Below, piece after piece: positions 46,271-54,672 of a stretch of DNA of 64,000 bases (position 1 is its first letter; every line of letters starts with the position of its first letter). The stretch lies in the NCBI GenBank assembly GCA_044226205.1, contig JBGAHL010000007.1:62001-126000 (forward strand). The letters are read 5' to 3'. Source of the stretch: M3007 sp044226205. Its GTDB lineage: Bacteria; Bacteroidota; Bacteroidia; Chitinophagales; Saprospiraceae. The notes below the pieces were generated by a model. The model ran no database searches and was not told where the DNA came from. It saw only the letters and a list, made by a program, of their open reading frames with translations. Made by a program: the position numbers and the translations under genes.

Positions 46271-48082
46271 TTATTCCTCGAATATCTCCACCTTTAAATC
46301 GTCCAACCAGATAGATTTTTGCCCTTCGCCATTCCAGAAAAAGACGGTTACTTTATCAAACGGACGATCAGGAACCCGGGTGTCGAGAAAAACGGTTTGC
46401 GTTATTCCTGAGTCGGCACAACGTTGAAGGCGAAGCATATTATCTTTAATTTTTTCACCCCCGGCTGAAAATCGGACGATCATTTGTGTCATCAACCACC
46501 ATTCCCATTCCTTGGGTTCAGCCCTGAAAGTCACCGTGGTGCGCAGCCAGTACCTGGGGGAGTGATATTCATCAGGAAGCGCCAGATTGGTTTCGGGTGA
46601 GAACTGAACTTCTTTGCTCAGCCTTATCGACTGCTGCCCGCTGATGGGCCGCTCGGTAGTAACGGCAAGCGTGTCGTGTTCAAAACCTGTTTGTAAAAGC
46701 GTTTTGAGTTTGTTCGGCCCTTTGCCGCTGAATATCTCCGCGTTGTCCAAAAGCCGGTTGACATCTTGTGCCGAAGTACGTGGATCGAGTCCCCGCCAGT
46801 ACAGGGATTTGTTCATTTGCTCCGTGACGAAAAGGCCCTGCGGCCGGTGGGCCTGATAGGTCCACCACAGGTTGATCCAGCAAGCAGGAAGTGCGATGAA
46901 AAGCAGGGCGGTTTGCCCCTCCCCCCCCTTGATTATCAGCCAGTTAACAAATGCGGCCAGCGGGAAAATCCATACCGCGTAGCTTTGAACCATTGCACGC
47001 ATACCCAAGCTGCCGCCATACCACCAGATGTTCCAGGCCGAGGTGATGTACAGAAATAAGAGACAAAAAAAGAAGATTGGAGGGAAAAGCGAAGGCTGTT
47101 GTTTTTTTAACAAAAACAAACCCGCGAGGGCCAAAAACAGGATAGGTGAATAGGTCAGCCAACCTGCTTTATAACTGAAAAGCACACTGATAATATGCGG
47201 GCGCAACCAGTCAAATCCCTGGTCTTCATAGCTGTAAACAATCCATTCGCCGGTGACGTATTTCCAGTAGGCCAGTTGCAGGAACAGCATGAAGCCGCCA
47301 GACAACAGAGCTACTCCGATTGTGGTGAGGTGAGTACGGAAAAAGCCCATGCGTTCGCGCAGCGCCTGTATGTTGCCCACTCCCCAGAACAGGGGTATGA
47401 GTGCGGATACGATTTCAGTGGGGCGGGTCAGCGTCATCCATCCGACAAGCAGGCCGATGGCCGCCGCCCATCGCACAGACGGCTGCCGGTAAAATTTGAT
47501 TGTACTGAAAATCAGCAGGCTGTAAGCCGTGAACAGCCAGTTGTGGGTCATTGCTCCGTCGAAAGCGGTGTAGTTGAGGTAATTCGTGCCCACCACGAGT
47601 AACAGCAATACGATGGCACTTACCCGGTCGGTAAAGTATGCCAGCAAGTTGCGGCGGGCAAACCAGAGCCCGATAATTGCTACCAATAAACTCCCCCAGC
47701 CGATCGCATACTGGTATGGCTTTGAAAAGCCGTCGGCCGGATAACCCAAAGGTTCGGCCAGTACGTGCGCGCACAAAAACCAGGGCAGGTATTGGAGTGC
47801 CTGGCCCATCGAATATTTCATCACGAAATGCCCCGATGGATGCTCAAAACCCTGCATACGCGCCGGGGTAGGCTTGTATTGTTGGATAATATGGTCGAGA
47901 AATGCAGCCTCTTTCAGATCGTGATAGATAAAGGCGGCAGGCAGGTAAGCGTAGTAGCCAGATACGTCCCAACTTAGTGTTGCCTCGGTTTGGGATTTTT
48001 CCCACTTTGGGTAATACAACATTGCCGCGAGAAGGATAATGCAACATCCTGCCCAAAAAGCCAATAGCGATAATTTATTCAT
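46271..48082 (-). CDS. Multi-pass membrane protein, GT-C glycosyltransferase-like
   Basis: A 603-residue product from ATG 48082. The first ~400 residues hold about ten membrane helices separated by short loops. After the first helix an extracytoplasmic loop carries WDVSGYYAYLPAAF, which resembles the acidic first-loop motif of GT-C glycosyltransferases that use polyprenyl-phosphate sugars. A soluble C-terminal domain (~190 residues, ending WLDDLKVEIFEE) looks like a beta-sandwich carbohydrate-binding fold. Substrate and product are unknown, and the GT-C call is by topology and one motif only. It is last in a run of minus-strand genes including envC-like, DUF4292 and TPR genes. Confidence 0.65.
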   Translation of the reverse strand: MNKLSLLAFWAGCCIILLAAMLYYPKWEKSQTEATLSWDVSGYYAYLPAAFIYHDLKEAAFLDHIIQQYKPTPARMQGFEHPSGHFVMKYSMGQALQYLPWFLCAHVLAEPLGYPADGFSKPYQYAIGWGSLLVAIIGLWFARRNLLAYFTDRVSAIVLLLLVVGTNYLNYTAFDGAMTHNWLFTAYSLLIFSTIKFYRQPSVRWAAAIGLLVGWMTLTRPTEIVSALIPLFWGVGNIQALRERMGFFRTHLTTIGVALLSGGFMLFLQLAYWKYVTGEWIVYSYEDQGFDWLRPHIISVLFSYKAGWLTYSPILFLALAGLFLLKKQQPSLFPPIFFFCLLFLYITSAWNIWWYGGSLGMRAMVQSYAVWIFPLAAFVNWLIIKGGEGQTALLFIALPACWINLWWTYQAHRPQGLFVTEQMNKSLYWRGLDPRTSAQDVNRLLDNAEIFSGKGPNKLKTLLQTGFEHDTLAVTTERPISGQQSIRLSKEVQFSPETNLALPDEYHSPRYWLRTTVTFRAEPKEWEWWLMTQMIVRFSAGGEKIKDNMLRLQRCADSGITQTVFLDTRVPDRPFDKVTVFFWNGEGQKSIWLDDLKVEIFEE

Positions 48083-48136
48083 AATCAGTTGGTTTAATGT
48101 TGCCAATCGCTACTTCCCCAATCGTTCACTTCCCAC

Positions 48137-49465
48137 TCACTTCCTGATCCATCCTGCCGGGTTCTGCCGTTCTTTCTGGTACCACAATTCGAAATGCAGT
48201 TCCGAAGCGCCTGTGATCGGGTTGGTGCTCACCTTGCCGATGGTCTGACGGCTTTTGACGGTCTGGCCCTTGGTCAGGCTGGTTTCTTCCAGATTGGAAT
48301 AAACGGTATAGTAATCGCCGTGCTGGATGATGACCGTGTAGTCGTGGCCGGGGATGAATTGCACGCCCGCCACCTGTCCTTCGTACACTGCCCGAACGGC
48401 CGAGCCTTCTTCGGTGCGGATATCGACGCCGTTATTGGTGATTTCGATGTTTTTGAGTGTGGGGTGTTTCTGGCGTCCGTAGCCGCGGGAGATAAAGCCG
48501 TTTTCGACCGGCCAGGGCAGTTTGCCGTAGTTGCGGCGGAATTCGTAGGAGGCCTGGTCTTCGCTGGCCGAGGCTGCCGGCGGCGCGCTCGCAGGCGATG
48601 ATGCGGGTGAATTTGCCGAAGGGGCAGAGGCGTTCGGTTTAGCCGGCGCCGGGGCAAGCGGTTTGCGGGCTTCGGCGTTTTTGCGCTGTATTTCTTCCTG
48701 GATGACGTTTTCGATCATGCGGTTGAGGGCTTCGTGGGCCGCCTGTTTTTTCTCCAGGTCGCCGCGCAGCCGGGTCTCGTCCTTGGCCAGGTTTTTCAGC
48801 AGTTTGTCTTTTTGTTCCAGTTCGCTGGTAAGGGTGCTTTGCTGGTCCTGCATGGAGGCCAGCAGGTTTTCCTTTTCCCGCCGGGTATCTTCGAGGGCGG
48901 CCATTTTTCGCGAAAGCATGTCGCGGGTGGCGGCAATGGCGCGCGCCTGGTCGTGGCGCAAGCGATCGTATTTGCGCAGGAAAAGCCATCGCAGAAAGGC
49001 CTGGTTGAGGCTTTCGGCCGAGAGGATGAAAAGCAGCGGGTTGCTGAGGGTTTTGCGTCGGAAGGCACTGCGCACCATGCGGCCGTATTCCGCCTGCATG
49101 GCTTCCACATCGCGGGTGAGCGAGTTGATCACATCTGAAGCCCTGGTGATACCAGTTTCGGCTTCCTGCACTTCCTCGTTGAGCGTGGCAATGAGGTTTT
49201 CGCGGCGTTCGATCTGATTCTGAAGCGCGACAAAGCGGTCGAAAGTCGCCTCCTTGGTCTGGGTGGTTTTTTGCAACAATTTACCCGTTACCTCGATATC
49301 CTTGATCAGCTTTTTCCGCTTGGCTTCGAGGTCTTTTTTCGACTGCGCGCCTGCAGACAGGGGCGTCAACAGCGCCAGCAGGAGCAGGAACAACAGCGGT
49401 TTACAAACGCTGGTAATGAGCCGGGATTTCGAAGCGAAAAGGCTTGGGAACATTGATTTCGACAT
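48137..49465 (-). CDS. EnvC-like murein hydrolase activator with degenerate LytM domain
   Basis: A 442-residue protein with signal peptide (CKPLLFLLLLALLTPLSAGA), a long coiled coil (residues ~40-270), a Pro/Ala/Ser-rich linker (~270-300), and an M23/LytM domain at the C-terminus. The zinc-ligand and catalytic positions are mostly lost: the usual HxGxD reads NNGVD, the YxHL motif reads YSNL, and the first His of HxH is Glu (ELHFE). That is the EnvC/NlpD pattern, where the protein activates an amidase for septal peptidoglycan cleavage. ATG 49465 overlaps the upstream DUF4292 gene by 65 nt; ATG 49453 is an alternative. Confidence 0.88.
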   Translation of the reverse strand: MSKSMFPSLFASKSRLITSVCKPLLFLLLLALLTPLSAGAQSKKDLEAKRKKLIKDIEVTGKLLQKTTQTKEATFDRFVALQNQIERRENLIATLNEEVQEAETGITRASDVINSLTRDVEAMQAEYGRMVRSAFRRKTLSNPLLFILSAESLNQAFLRWLFLRKYDRLRHDQARAIAATRDMLSRKMAALEDTRREKENLLASMQDQQSTLTSELEQKDKLLKNLAKDETRLRGDLEKKQAAHEALNRMIENVIQEEIQRKNAEARKPLAPAPAKPNASAPSANSPASSPASAPPAASASEDQASYEFRRNYGKLPWPVENGFISRGYGRQKHPTLKNIEITNNGVDIRTEEGSAVRAVYEGQVAGVQFIPGHDYTVIIQHGDYYTVYSNLEETSLTKGQTVKSRQTIGKVSTNPITGASELHFELWYQKERQNPAGWIRK

Positions 49466-50201
49466 CCGAGAGTTCTATTTCGAGTTGCAGCGAGCCGCTT
49501 TCCGGGCTGTACGCCGCGATGCGGCGAAAGTACGGAAAACCGGACGGTGTACCCGCGAGTTTTTTAAATTGTTCAAAATCAAGGTGTAAAGTGCGGGACT
49601 CGCGCCTCTCCAGGTAGGAAGCATGTCGGAGTCGCCAGCCGTTTTCCTCGATGCGGTAATCGGCCGTCAGGCGGCTGTTGGCGCCCGTGAGCCGGTGCAG
49701 GCCGTCCTGAATGCCCGATTGCCATTCGTCAGCGTCGTCGGGCAGCCAGGTGGAGCCCAGGAGCAGATGGCCGATGAGTTCGAAACCGCCCGGCAACCCG
49801 TAAGTGCGTTCGAGGCTTTCGAGCCCCTGTGCCGTGTAGGTGTCGTTCAGCCGGTCGAGCACGAAGACGGAATCGCGGGTGACCAGCGCCCGGACGGCTT
49901 CGATGCCGAACTTCTTGACATTCAGCCACAAAACGCTGTCTTTTACCCAGATGATGTTGGCGTTCGCGTTGATCGGGTCGAGGTCGCCGGAGGCGAAGAT
50001 TTTGGCGTGCGCCGAAAAATAACGCACGTTTCCGGGCGTGTTTTTGCGGAGCTGAGTGATGACGTATTCGCTGCTGCGTTTTTCGGTTGCAGGGCGAATA
50101 TGGTCGCCGCTTTTTCCCCGGCAACCGCTGTCCGCTGCCGAAAAGAGAAATAAAACACTGAGAATCAGCAGCGTAATTTGGAAGCCAGGCTTTACATTCA
50201 T
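49401..50201 (-). CDS. DUF4292-family protein (lipoprotein-like)
   Basis: A 266-residue protein with an N-terminal hydrophobic signal (ITLLILSVLFLFSAADSGC) whose Cys suggests a lipoprotein. The sequence then runs through beta-rich segments (VRYFSAHAKIFASGD, NANIIWVKDSVLWLNVKKFG, RTLHLDFEQFKKLAGTP) matching DUF4292, a LolA/LolB-fold-related family in Bacteroidota. That fold binds lipids or lipoproteins in better known members; here it is inference. It lies immediately upstream of, and overlaps, the envC-like gene, an arrangement I recall as common in this phylum, so a shared role in envelope maintenance is plausible. Confidence 0.8.
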   Translation of the reverse strand: MNVKPGFQITLLILSVLFLFSAADSGCRGKSGDHIRPATEKRSSEYVITQLRKNTPGNVRYFSAHAKIFASGDLDPINANANIIWVKDSVLWLNVKKFGIEAVRALVTRDSVFVLDRLNDTYTAQGLESLERTYGLPGGFELIGHLLLGSTWLPDDADEWQSGIQDGLHRLTGANSRLTADYRIEENGWRLRHASYLERRESRTLHLDFEQFKKLAGTPSGFPYFRRIAAYSPESGSLQLEIELSDVEINVPKPFRFEIPAHYQRL

Positions 50202-50226
50202 ATCGAATACTAAAAATGCTGGTGAT

Positions 50227-50329
50227 TATGCCGGCTTGACTTTTTTACCGCCAAGACGCTAAGACGCAAAGAAATTTGCGAACCCTTTGCGTCTTAGCGT
50301 CTTGGCGGTAAAAAAGTCAAGCCGGCATA
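50227..50329. repeat. Perfect 45-bp inverted repeat (CGCAAAG-type, copy 3)
   Basis: Arms at 50227-50271 and 50285-50329 are exact complements, opening TATGCCGGCTTGAC and ending GACGCAAAG, with a 13-nt loop. The inner half shares CCAAGACGCTAAGACGCAAAG with the element at 8400-8464. It lies between the TPR and DUF4292 genes. Confidence 0.95.
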
Positions 50330-50335
50330 GTCCGT

Positions 50336-50668
50336 TCAGATGTCTTCATCACGAGGATGGTCCAGGTTCAGTCTGGCGCCCATCAATTCGTTGTAGGCGT
50401 GCTGGTCGCCGGCCTTGCGGGCCGATGCGCACCCGTCGCGATAGGCGTCGAGCGCGGCATCCGGGTTGCCAAGGCGTTCGTACAATTTGCCGAGGTGGTA
50501 GTACAGCCCGACGTAGGATGCATCGTTTTGACGCAATTTTTCATAAAAATGCAGGGCTTGTGCGGCTTCCCCCATGCCCTCGTATTCCTTGGCCGTGGCA
50601 AAAAGGGCAAACGAGTCGGTCGGATTGGCTTCCAGCAGGTTTAGCAGTAATTGGAGGCGTTTACTCAT
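50336..50668 (-). CDS. Small tetratricopeptide-repeat protein (110 aa)
   Basis: A cytosolic 110-residue protein with about three TPR-like helical pairs: SFALFATAKEYEGMGEAAQA, VGLYYHLGKLYERLGNPDAA, and a final helix with HAYNELMGARL. Conserved small and aromatic positions (A8, G/Y11, A20 pattern) are visible. TPRs mediate protein-protein contacts; the partner is unknown. It lies upstream of the DUF4292/envC-like pair and is separated from it by a large hairpin. The gene reads away from etfB, sharing a symmetric promoter-like element. Confidence 0.85.
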   Translation of the reverse strand: MSKRLQLLLNLLEANPTDSFALFATAKEYEGMGEAAQALHFYEKLRQNDASYVGLYYHLGKLYERLGNPDAALDAYRDGCASARKAGDQHAYNELMGARLNLDHPRDEDI

Positions 50669-50698
50669 GGTATTTTTTAAACGAAAAATGCGTCAAAT

Positions 50699-50730
50699 TG
50701 TTAGAGCTCGGTACAGAATCGTACCTTTGC
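50699..50730 (+). promoter_or_regulatory. Promoter of etfB: TTG, 21 bp, TACCTTTG
   Basis: TTG at 50699-50701 and TACCTTTG at 50723-50730 match the Bacteroidota -33/-7 arrangement. The box ends 57 bp before ATG 50788. This is the best promoter in the window. Confidence 0.65.
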
Positions 50731-50737
50731 GCGCCCC

Positions 50738-50745
50738 AAAGGTAA
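50738..50745 (-). promoter_or_regulatory. Candidate -7 box for the TPR gene, mirror image of the etfB box
   Basis: The minus strand reads TACCTTTG. With the plus-strand box at 50723-50730 it forms a palindrome, TACCTTTG, 7 bp, CAAAGGTA. No good -33 TTG is seen for the minus strand. Confidence 0.45.
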
Positions 50746-50787
50746 TGGGCAAATTTTCGCCCGACTATCATTAGCACTTTATCCATC

Positions 50788-51528
50788 ATGAAATTGCTTG
50801 TTTGCATCAGTCAAACGCCGGACACCACGGCCAAAATCTCCTTTTCGGCCGACGGCAAGGAGTTTAACGGAACTGGCGTTCAGTTCATTATGAACCCCTA
50901 CGACGAGTGGTACGCCCTCGTTCGGGCCTGCGAACTCAAGGAATCCCTCGGCGGCACCGTCGTGGTGATCAACGTCGGACCGGCAGCCAACGACAAAACC
51001 ATCCGCAAGGCGCTGGCCATCGGCGCCGACGAGGCAGTTCGCATCGATGCCGACCCGAAAAGCGCAGGTTTTGTGGCTAAACAAATCGCCGAATACGCCC
51101 GCAACGAACAATTCGACATCATCTTCTTCGGCAAGGAAACCATCGACTTCAACGGCTCCGAAGTGGGCGCCATGGCAGCCGAATACCTCGACCTGCCTTA
51201 CGTCAGCTACGCCAGCAAACTCGACATCTCGGGCAACACGGCTACCCTCGAACGCGAAATCGAGGGCGGTGTGGAAGAACTGGAAGTCGCAACGCCCTTC
51301 GTCGTCAGCGCCGCCAAAGGCATGGCCGAACAACGTATTCCCAACATGCGCGGCATCATGGCGGCCAATACCAAACCGCTCAAAGTCGTGCCTGCAGTGG
51401 CGTATCAGGACAATGTCGTGACCGCCCAGTTCACCCTGCCGGCGCCCAAAGCCGGGGTCAAACTGGTGCAGCCCGACCAGATGGACGAACTCGTCCGCCT
51501 GCTGCACGAAGAAGCAAAAGTGATTTAA
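50788..51528 (+). CDS. etfB: Electron transfer flavoprotein, beta subunit
   Basis: A 246-residue ETF beta/FixA-family subunit. The N-terminal KLLVCISQTPDT, the MNPYDEWYALVRACELKE segment and the AIGADEAVRIDADP region match the family, and the AMP-binding fold is of full length. With EtfA it forms a heterodimer that accepts electrons from acyl-CoA dehydrogenases and passes them to ETF:quinone oxidoreductase or similar acceptors. Cytosolic. etfA follows after 133 bp that contain a perfect 38-bp inverted repeat, unusual inside an operon. Confidence 0.96.
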   Translation: MKLLVCISQTPDTTAKISFSADGKEFNGTGVQFIMNPYDEWYALVRACELKESLGGTVVVINVGPAANDKTIRKALAIGADEAVRIDADPKSAGFVAKQIAEYARNEQFDIIFFGKETIDFNGSEVGAMAAEYLDLPYVSYASKLDISGNTATLEREIEGGVEELEVATPFVVSAAKGMAEQRIPNMRGIMAANTKPLKVVPAVAYQDNVVTAQFTLPAPKAGVKLVQPDQMDELVRLLHEEAKVI

Positions 51529-51532
51529 AATA

Positions 51533-51633
51533 GGGTTGATGAGGGTTGATGAGGTTGATAAGGTTTATAAAAAGGATAGTCAACGCGTTCGATTATTATA
51601 AACCTTATCAACCTCATCAACCCTCATCAACCC
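51533..51633. repeat. Perfect 38-bp inverted repeat between etfB and etfA
   Basis: Arms at 51533-51570 and 51596-51633 are exact complements around a 25-nt loop. Each arm is itself built from short direct repeats of the form GGTTGATGAG and GGTTGATAAG. It begins 4 bp after the etfB stop and ends 28 bp before the etfA start. Confidence 0.95.
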
Positions 51634-51661
51634 CCAACCATCATCAACCCACCTTTTCATC

Positions 51662-52621
51662 ATGGTTTTGGTTTTTGCGGAAAGTCCGCGTGGTCAGTTT
51701 AAAAAAGCCGCTTTTGAGGCGGTTACTTTTGGTAAAAAAGTTGCCGATCAGCTTGGCACCGATTGCGCAGCCATCGTGCTGGGCGCCGCTCAAAATGCCG
51801 GCGACCTCGGTCGCTATGGCGCCTCGCGCGTGTTGCAGGTGTCGGGCGATGCGCTGAACAATATCGACAGCCAGGTTTATGCCGCGGTTTTGGCGGCAGC
51901 CGCCAAACAATTGAATGCCAGTGTGGTCGTACTCAGCCATACTTCCACCGGCAAGACCATCGCCGGCCGCCTCGCGGTGCGCCTCGATGCCGGTCTGGTA
52001 TCGGGCGTGAATGCCCTGCCTGAAACGGGCGGTGGCTTTAAAGTCAAAAAATCCGTTTTCTCGGGCAAAGCCATTGCCGAATACGACATCACCAGCGCGG
52101 TAAAAGTCATTTCGCTCATGGGCAACGCCGTGCGCCCCGATGCAAGCGGCAGCCCGGTGTCGGTGGAAACGCTCGACATTGCCGCTCCTGCGGCCCGTGT
52201 GAAGGTCAAATCGGTCAAAACCCAGGAAGGCACCGTGCCGCTTCCCGAAGCGGAAGTGGTGGTATCGGCCGGTCGCGGCATGAAAGACCCCGGCAACTGG
52301 GGAATCGTCGAAGACCTGGCCGCGGCCCTGGGCGCCACGACCGCCTGTTCGCGTCCGGTGGCCGACAGCCACTGGCGTCCGCACCACGAACACGTGGGGC
52401 AGACGGGCATCGCCATCCGTCCCAACCTGTACATCGCTATCGGCATCAGCGGCGCTATTCAGCACCTGGCTGGCGTCAACAACTCGAAAACGATCGTGGT
52501 CATCAACAAGGACCCGGAAGCGCCGTTTTTCAAAGCGGCCGACTACGGCGTCGTGGGCGATTTGTTCGAGGTGGTGCCCCAACTGACCGAAGCGGTGAAA
52601 AAATTCAAAGCCGAACATTGA
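51662..52621 (+). CDS. etfA: Electron transfer flavoprotein, alpha subunit
   Basis: A 319-residue ETF alpha subunit. The C-terminal FAD domain shows SAGRGMKDPGNWGIVEDLA, HEHVGQTGIAIRPNLYIAIG, GISGAIQHLAGV and the closing INKDPEAPFFKAADYGVVGD, the family signature. It partners EtfB in fatty-acid and amino-acid oxidation. Short for a bacterial EtfA but in range. A small hairpin (GCCGGA, GAAA loop, TCCGGC, 52632-52647) follows the stop. Confidence 0.97.
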   Translation: MVLVFAESPRGQFKKAAFEAVTFGKKVADQLGTDCAAIVLGAAQNAGDLGRYGASRVLQVSGDALNNIDSQVYAAVLAAAAKQLNASVVVLSHTSTGKTIAGRLAVRLDAGLVSGVNALPETGGGFKVKKSVFSGKAIAEYDITSAVKVISLMGNAVRPDASGSPVSVETLDIAAPAARVKVKSVKTQEGTVPLPEAEVVVSAGRGMKDPGNWGIVEDLAAALGATTACSRPVADSHWRPHHEHVGQTGIAIRPNLYIAIGISGAIQHLAGVNNSKTIVVINKDPEAPFFKAADYGVVGDLFEVVPQLTEAVKKFKAEH

Positions 52622-52696
52622 TTCGCTTTTGGCCGGAGAAATCCGGCAGGAAGCCGTATTTTTAACACTTGAAAAGGCAATAAACCACATTTTGCC

Positions 52697-53284
52697 ATGA
52701 AACGCATTGAACTGGACATAGTGGCTTTGTCACACAGCGTAACCCAGTCGCACAACTACGCCGTCGTGCTGGGTGAGCGCCGCGGGCAGCGCCGTTTGCC
52801 GATCGTCATCGGAAGTTTTGAGGCACAGGCGATCGCTGTTGCAATGGAACGCATGGTGCCCAACCGCCCGTTGACGCACGACTTGTTCAAAAACACGCTC
52901 GATACTTTCGATATCCAGCTGCGGGAAGTTGTGATCAATAACCTGCTCGACGGGATTTTTTATGCCCGGCTGGTATGCGTAAAAAACGGTGAAGTTTTTG
53001 AGATCGATTCGCGCACCAGCGATGCCATTGCCATGGCGGTGCGGTTTGAATGTCCGATTTACACCTACGATTTCATTCTGGAAGCGGCGGGGGTGGTACT
53101 GGAAGATCAGGACGACGACAGCATCCAGGGCGCCGAGCAAGGCCAGATTTCAGATATCGGCACCAAATCGCTCGAAACCCTTTCCGCCGATGCCTTGCAG
53201 CGCAAACTGCAGGAGGTTCTTGATTCCGAAGATTATGAAATGGCCGCCAAAATCCGCGACGAGTTAAAAAGACGGGAGGCCTGA
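52697..53284 (+). CDS. Bifunctional nuclease-family protein (DUF151) with UVR motif
   Basis: A 195-residue protein. Residues ~1-135 are the DUF151/BFN domain (YAVVLGERRGQRRLPIVIG, RPLTHDLFKNTL, IDSRTSDAIAMAVRFECPIY). The last ~40 residues form a UvrB/UvrC-like UVR motif (LQRKLQEVLDSEDYEMAAKIRDELKR). Plant BFN members have nuclease activity; bacterial ones are mostly uncharacterised. The combination is common in Bacteroidota. Cytosolic. It is followed by a good terminator. Confidence 0.92.
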   Translation: MKRIELDIVALSHSVTQSHNYAVVLGERRGQRRLPIVIGSFEAQAIAVAMERMVPNRPLTHDLFKNTLDTFDIQLREVVINNLLDGIFYARLVCVKNGEVFEIDSRTSDAIAMAVRFECPIYTYDFILEAAGVVLEDQDDDSIQGAEQGQISDIGTKSLETLSADALQRKLQEVLDSEDYEMAAKIRDELKRREA

Positions 53285-53302
53285 ACGCAGGCTCACCAAT
53301 AC

Positions 53303-53343
53303 AAAGGGAAGCTTTGCCGCGCGCAGGGCTTCCCTTTCTTTTT
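53303..53343 (+). terminator. Rho-independent terminator
   Basis: AAAGGGAAGC (53303-53312) pairs with GCTTCCCTTT (53328-53337), followed by CTTTTT. It terminates the bifunctional nuclease gene and overlaps the end of the convergent regulator region. Confidence 0.8.
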
Positions 53344-53346
53344 GGC

Positions 53347-54498
53347 TCAAAGTGGCGATGCGTCGGTTGTTTTGCGTCGTTCCGAGAGGTATTCGGAAGG
53401 CGTTTGCCCCGTGACATTTTTAAAAACCTTGTTAAACGTTGTTTTTGAATTGAAGCCTGCTTCGAAAGCGATGGCCAGAATGGTATAGTGCTGTTTACTC
53501 GGATCGGTCAGCAGGCGTTTGGCTTCGTTTACCCGGTATGTGTTGACGAAATCGTAAAAATTTTGCCCGGCAACCTCCCCGAGCACCTGAGAGATGTGAT
53601 AACCCGGGGCTTCGGCAGCTTCGGCGAGCGCCGGCAGGGTCAGGTCGGCGTTGCGGTATAGTTTTCCTTGTTCCATAGCCGCTTTTATCCGCTGGAAAAT
53701 GGCAATTCCTTGTTCCCGGGTGAGCGAACTGCGCTGATATTTGTCTTTCCCGCCTTCATTCAAACGAGGGGATGGCGCCGGCTCCAGCAAGGTCATAGGT
53801 CGCTGTTGTGTGGCGTGCCAATAGGCATAATACAGGTAAAGTACGAAGCCGAGGTAAGTAAACAGATCCGTCATTTGCATGGGCCAAAAACCTGCCCGTG
53901 CGACGACATACAGCAGCGCCGCGCCAAGGATAATGCTGAAAAAGCCATAAACAAGTCGGCTCACCCATTGCAGCCTGACTTCACTGGTGTCGGAATACAT
54001 GCCAAGAATAAGTTTCCTGTGCTTGACCAGTACTGCCAGGGTGGCTGACGCATAGGCAAGATTGACCAGAATTTTGCCGCAGGAAAGTAGCGTGACGCCC
54101 AGGCTTTGTTCGGGATCGGCTTCGCCCGAGGTTCCCAAACGACAGTACACCCAGTACGATATTCCCGCAAACAATCCGCCCGGCAGCACGACCTGCAGGA
54201 GCCAATCGGCAGTTTTGAACGGTGTTTGAAAATGCCGAACGTAAAAATACAGTCCGTGAAAGAGGAAAAACACCAGCGCATGAAAGGGCCAGGCGCCTTT
54301 ACTGCCAGTCGCTTCCTCGGCCAGCGGCAAGGCCATGATGGCTGTCAGGATCAGCAAGTGGAACACCAGAAATATCACTGACGGGTCGGCCTTTCTCCTG
54401 CGCCAAAGCAATGCCGTCAGCAACAAACCCTGGATAAATCCCATCAGGGTGAGTACGTGGAAAATTTCGCCAGTGTTGAACATACCCAATACAGGCAT
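53347..54498 (-). CDS. Membrane-anchored AraC-family transcriptional regulator
   Basis: A 383-residue protein. Residues ~10-240 hold about seven membrane helices (ILTAIMALPLAEE, LVFFLFHGLYFYV, LVYGFFSIILGAALLYVV, YLGFVLYLYYAYW). The C-terminal ~115 residues are an AraC/XylS double helix-turn-helix domain (LTLPALAEAAEAPGYHISQV, then ILAIAFEAGFNSKTTFNKVF, TGQTPSEYL). Such proteins sense an extracellular or membrane signal and control nearby genes. It is divergent from the TonB-dependent receptor gene and may regulate it. Confidence 0.9.
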   Translation of the reverse strand: MPVLGMFNTGEIFHVLTLMGFIQGLLLTALLWRRRKADPSVIFLVFHLLILTAIMALPLAEEATGSKGAWPFHALVFFLFHGLYFYVRHFQTPFKTADWLLQVVLPGGLFAGISYWVYCRLGTSGEADPEQSLGVTLLSCGKILVNLAYASATLAVLVKHRKLILGMYSDTSEVRLQWVSRLVYGFFSIILGAALLYVVARAGFWPMQMTDLFTYLGFVLYLYYAYWHATQQRPMTLLEPAPSPRLNEGGKDKYQRSSLTREQGIAIFQRIKAAMEQGKLYRNADLTLPALAEAAEAPGYHISQVLGEVAGQNFYDFVNTYRVNEAKRLLTDPSKQHYTILAIAFEAGFNSKTTFNKVFKNVTGQTPSEYLSERRKTTDASPL

Positions 54499-54517
54499 GA
54501 AAAATGAATGTTTTTAT

Positions 54518-54532
54518 TTGATTGAAAATCAA
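54518..54532. promoter_or_regulatory. Small inverted repeat, possible operator
   Basis: TTGATT, GAA, AATCAA lies between the divergent AraC-type regulator and TonB receptor genes, 20 bp from the regulator's ATG. Position and symmetry suggest an operator; no other evidence. Confidence 0.25.
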
Positions 54533-54672
54533 TGTTTTGCAGCACTCTCCAATTTGGGCGAACCGCAGATGAGGTGTGCGATAATTGGACGGGACGCCTG
54601 CCTTTGCCGGATTGCGGACTTTTGCCCAGGTCATTTTGGAACCAACATCTGCAATCAATAAAAATCCCGTTT

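Noticed and set aside
48137..49465. Active M23 endopeptidase
   Set aside because: Key zinc ligands are missing, so an EnvC-like activator is the better call.
54532..54672. N-terminal extension of the TonB receptor
   Set aside because: The extension is unlike a signal peptide, whereas ATG 54673 starts a good one; the upstream part is intergenic.
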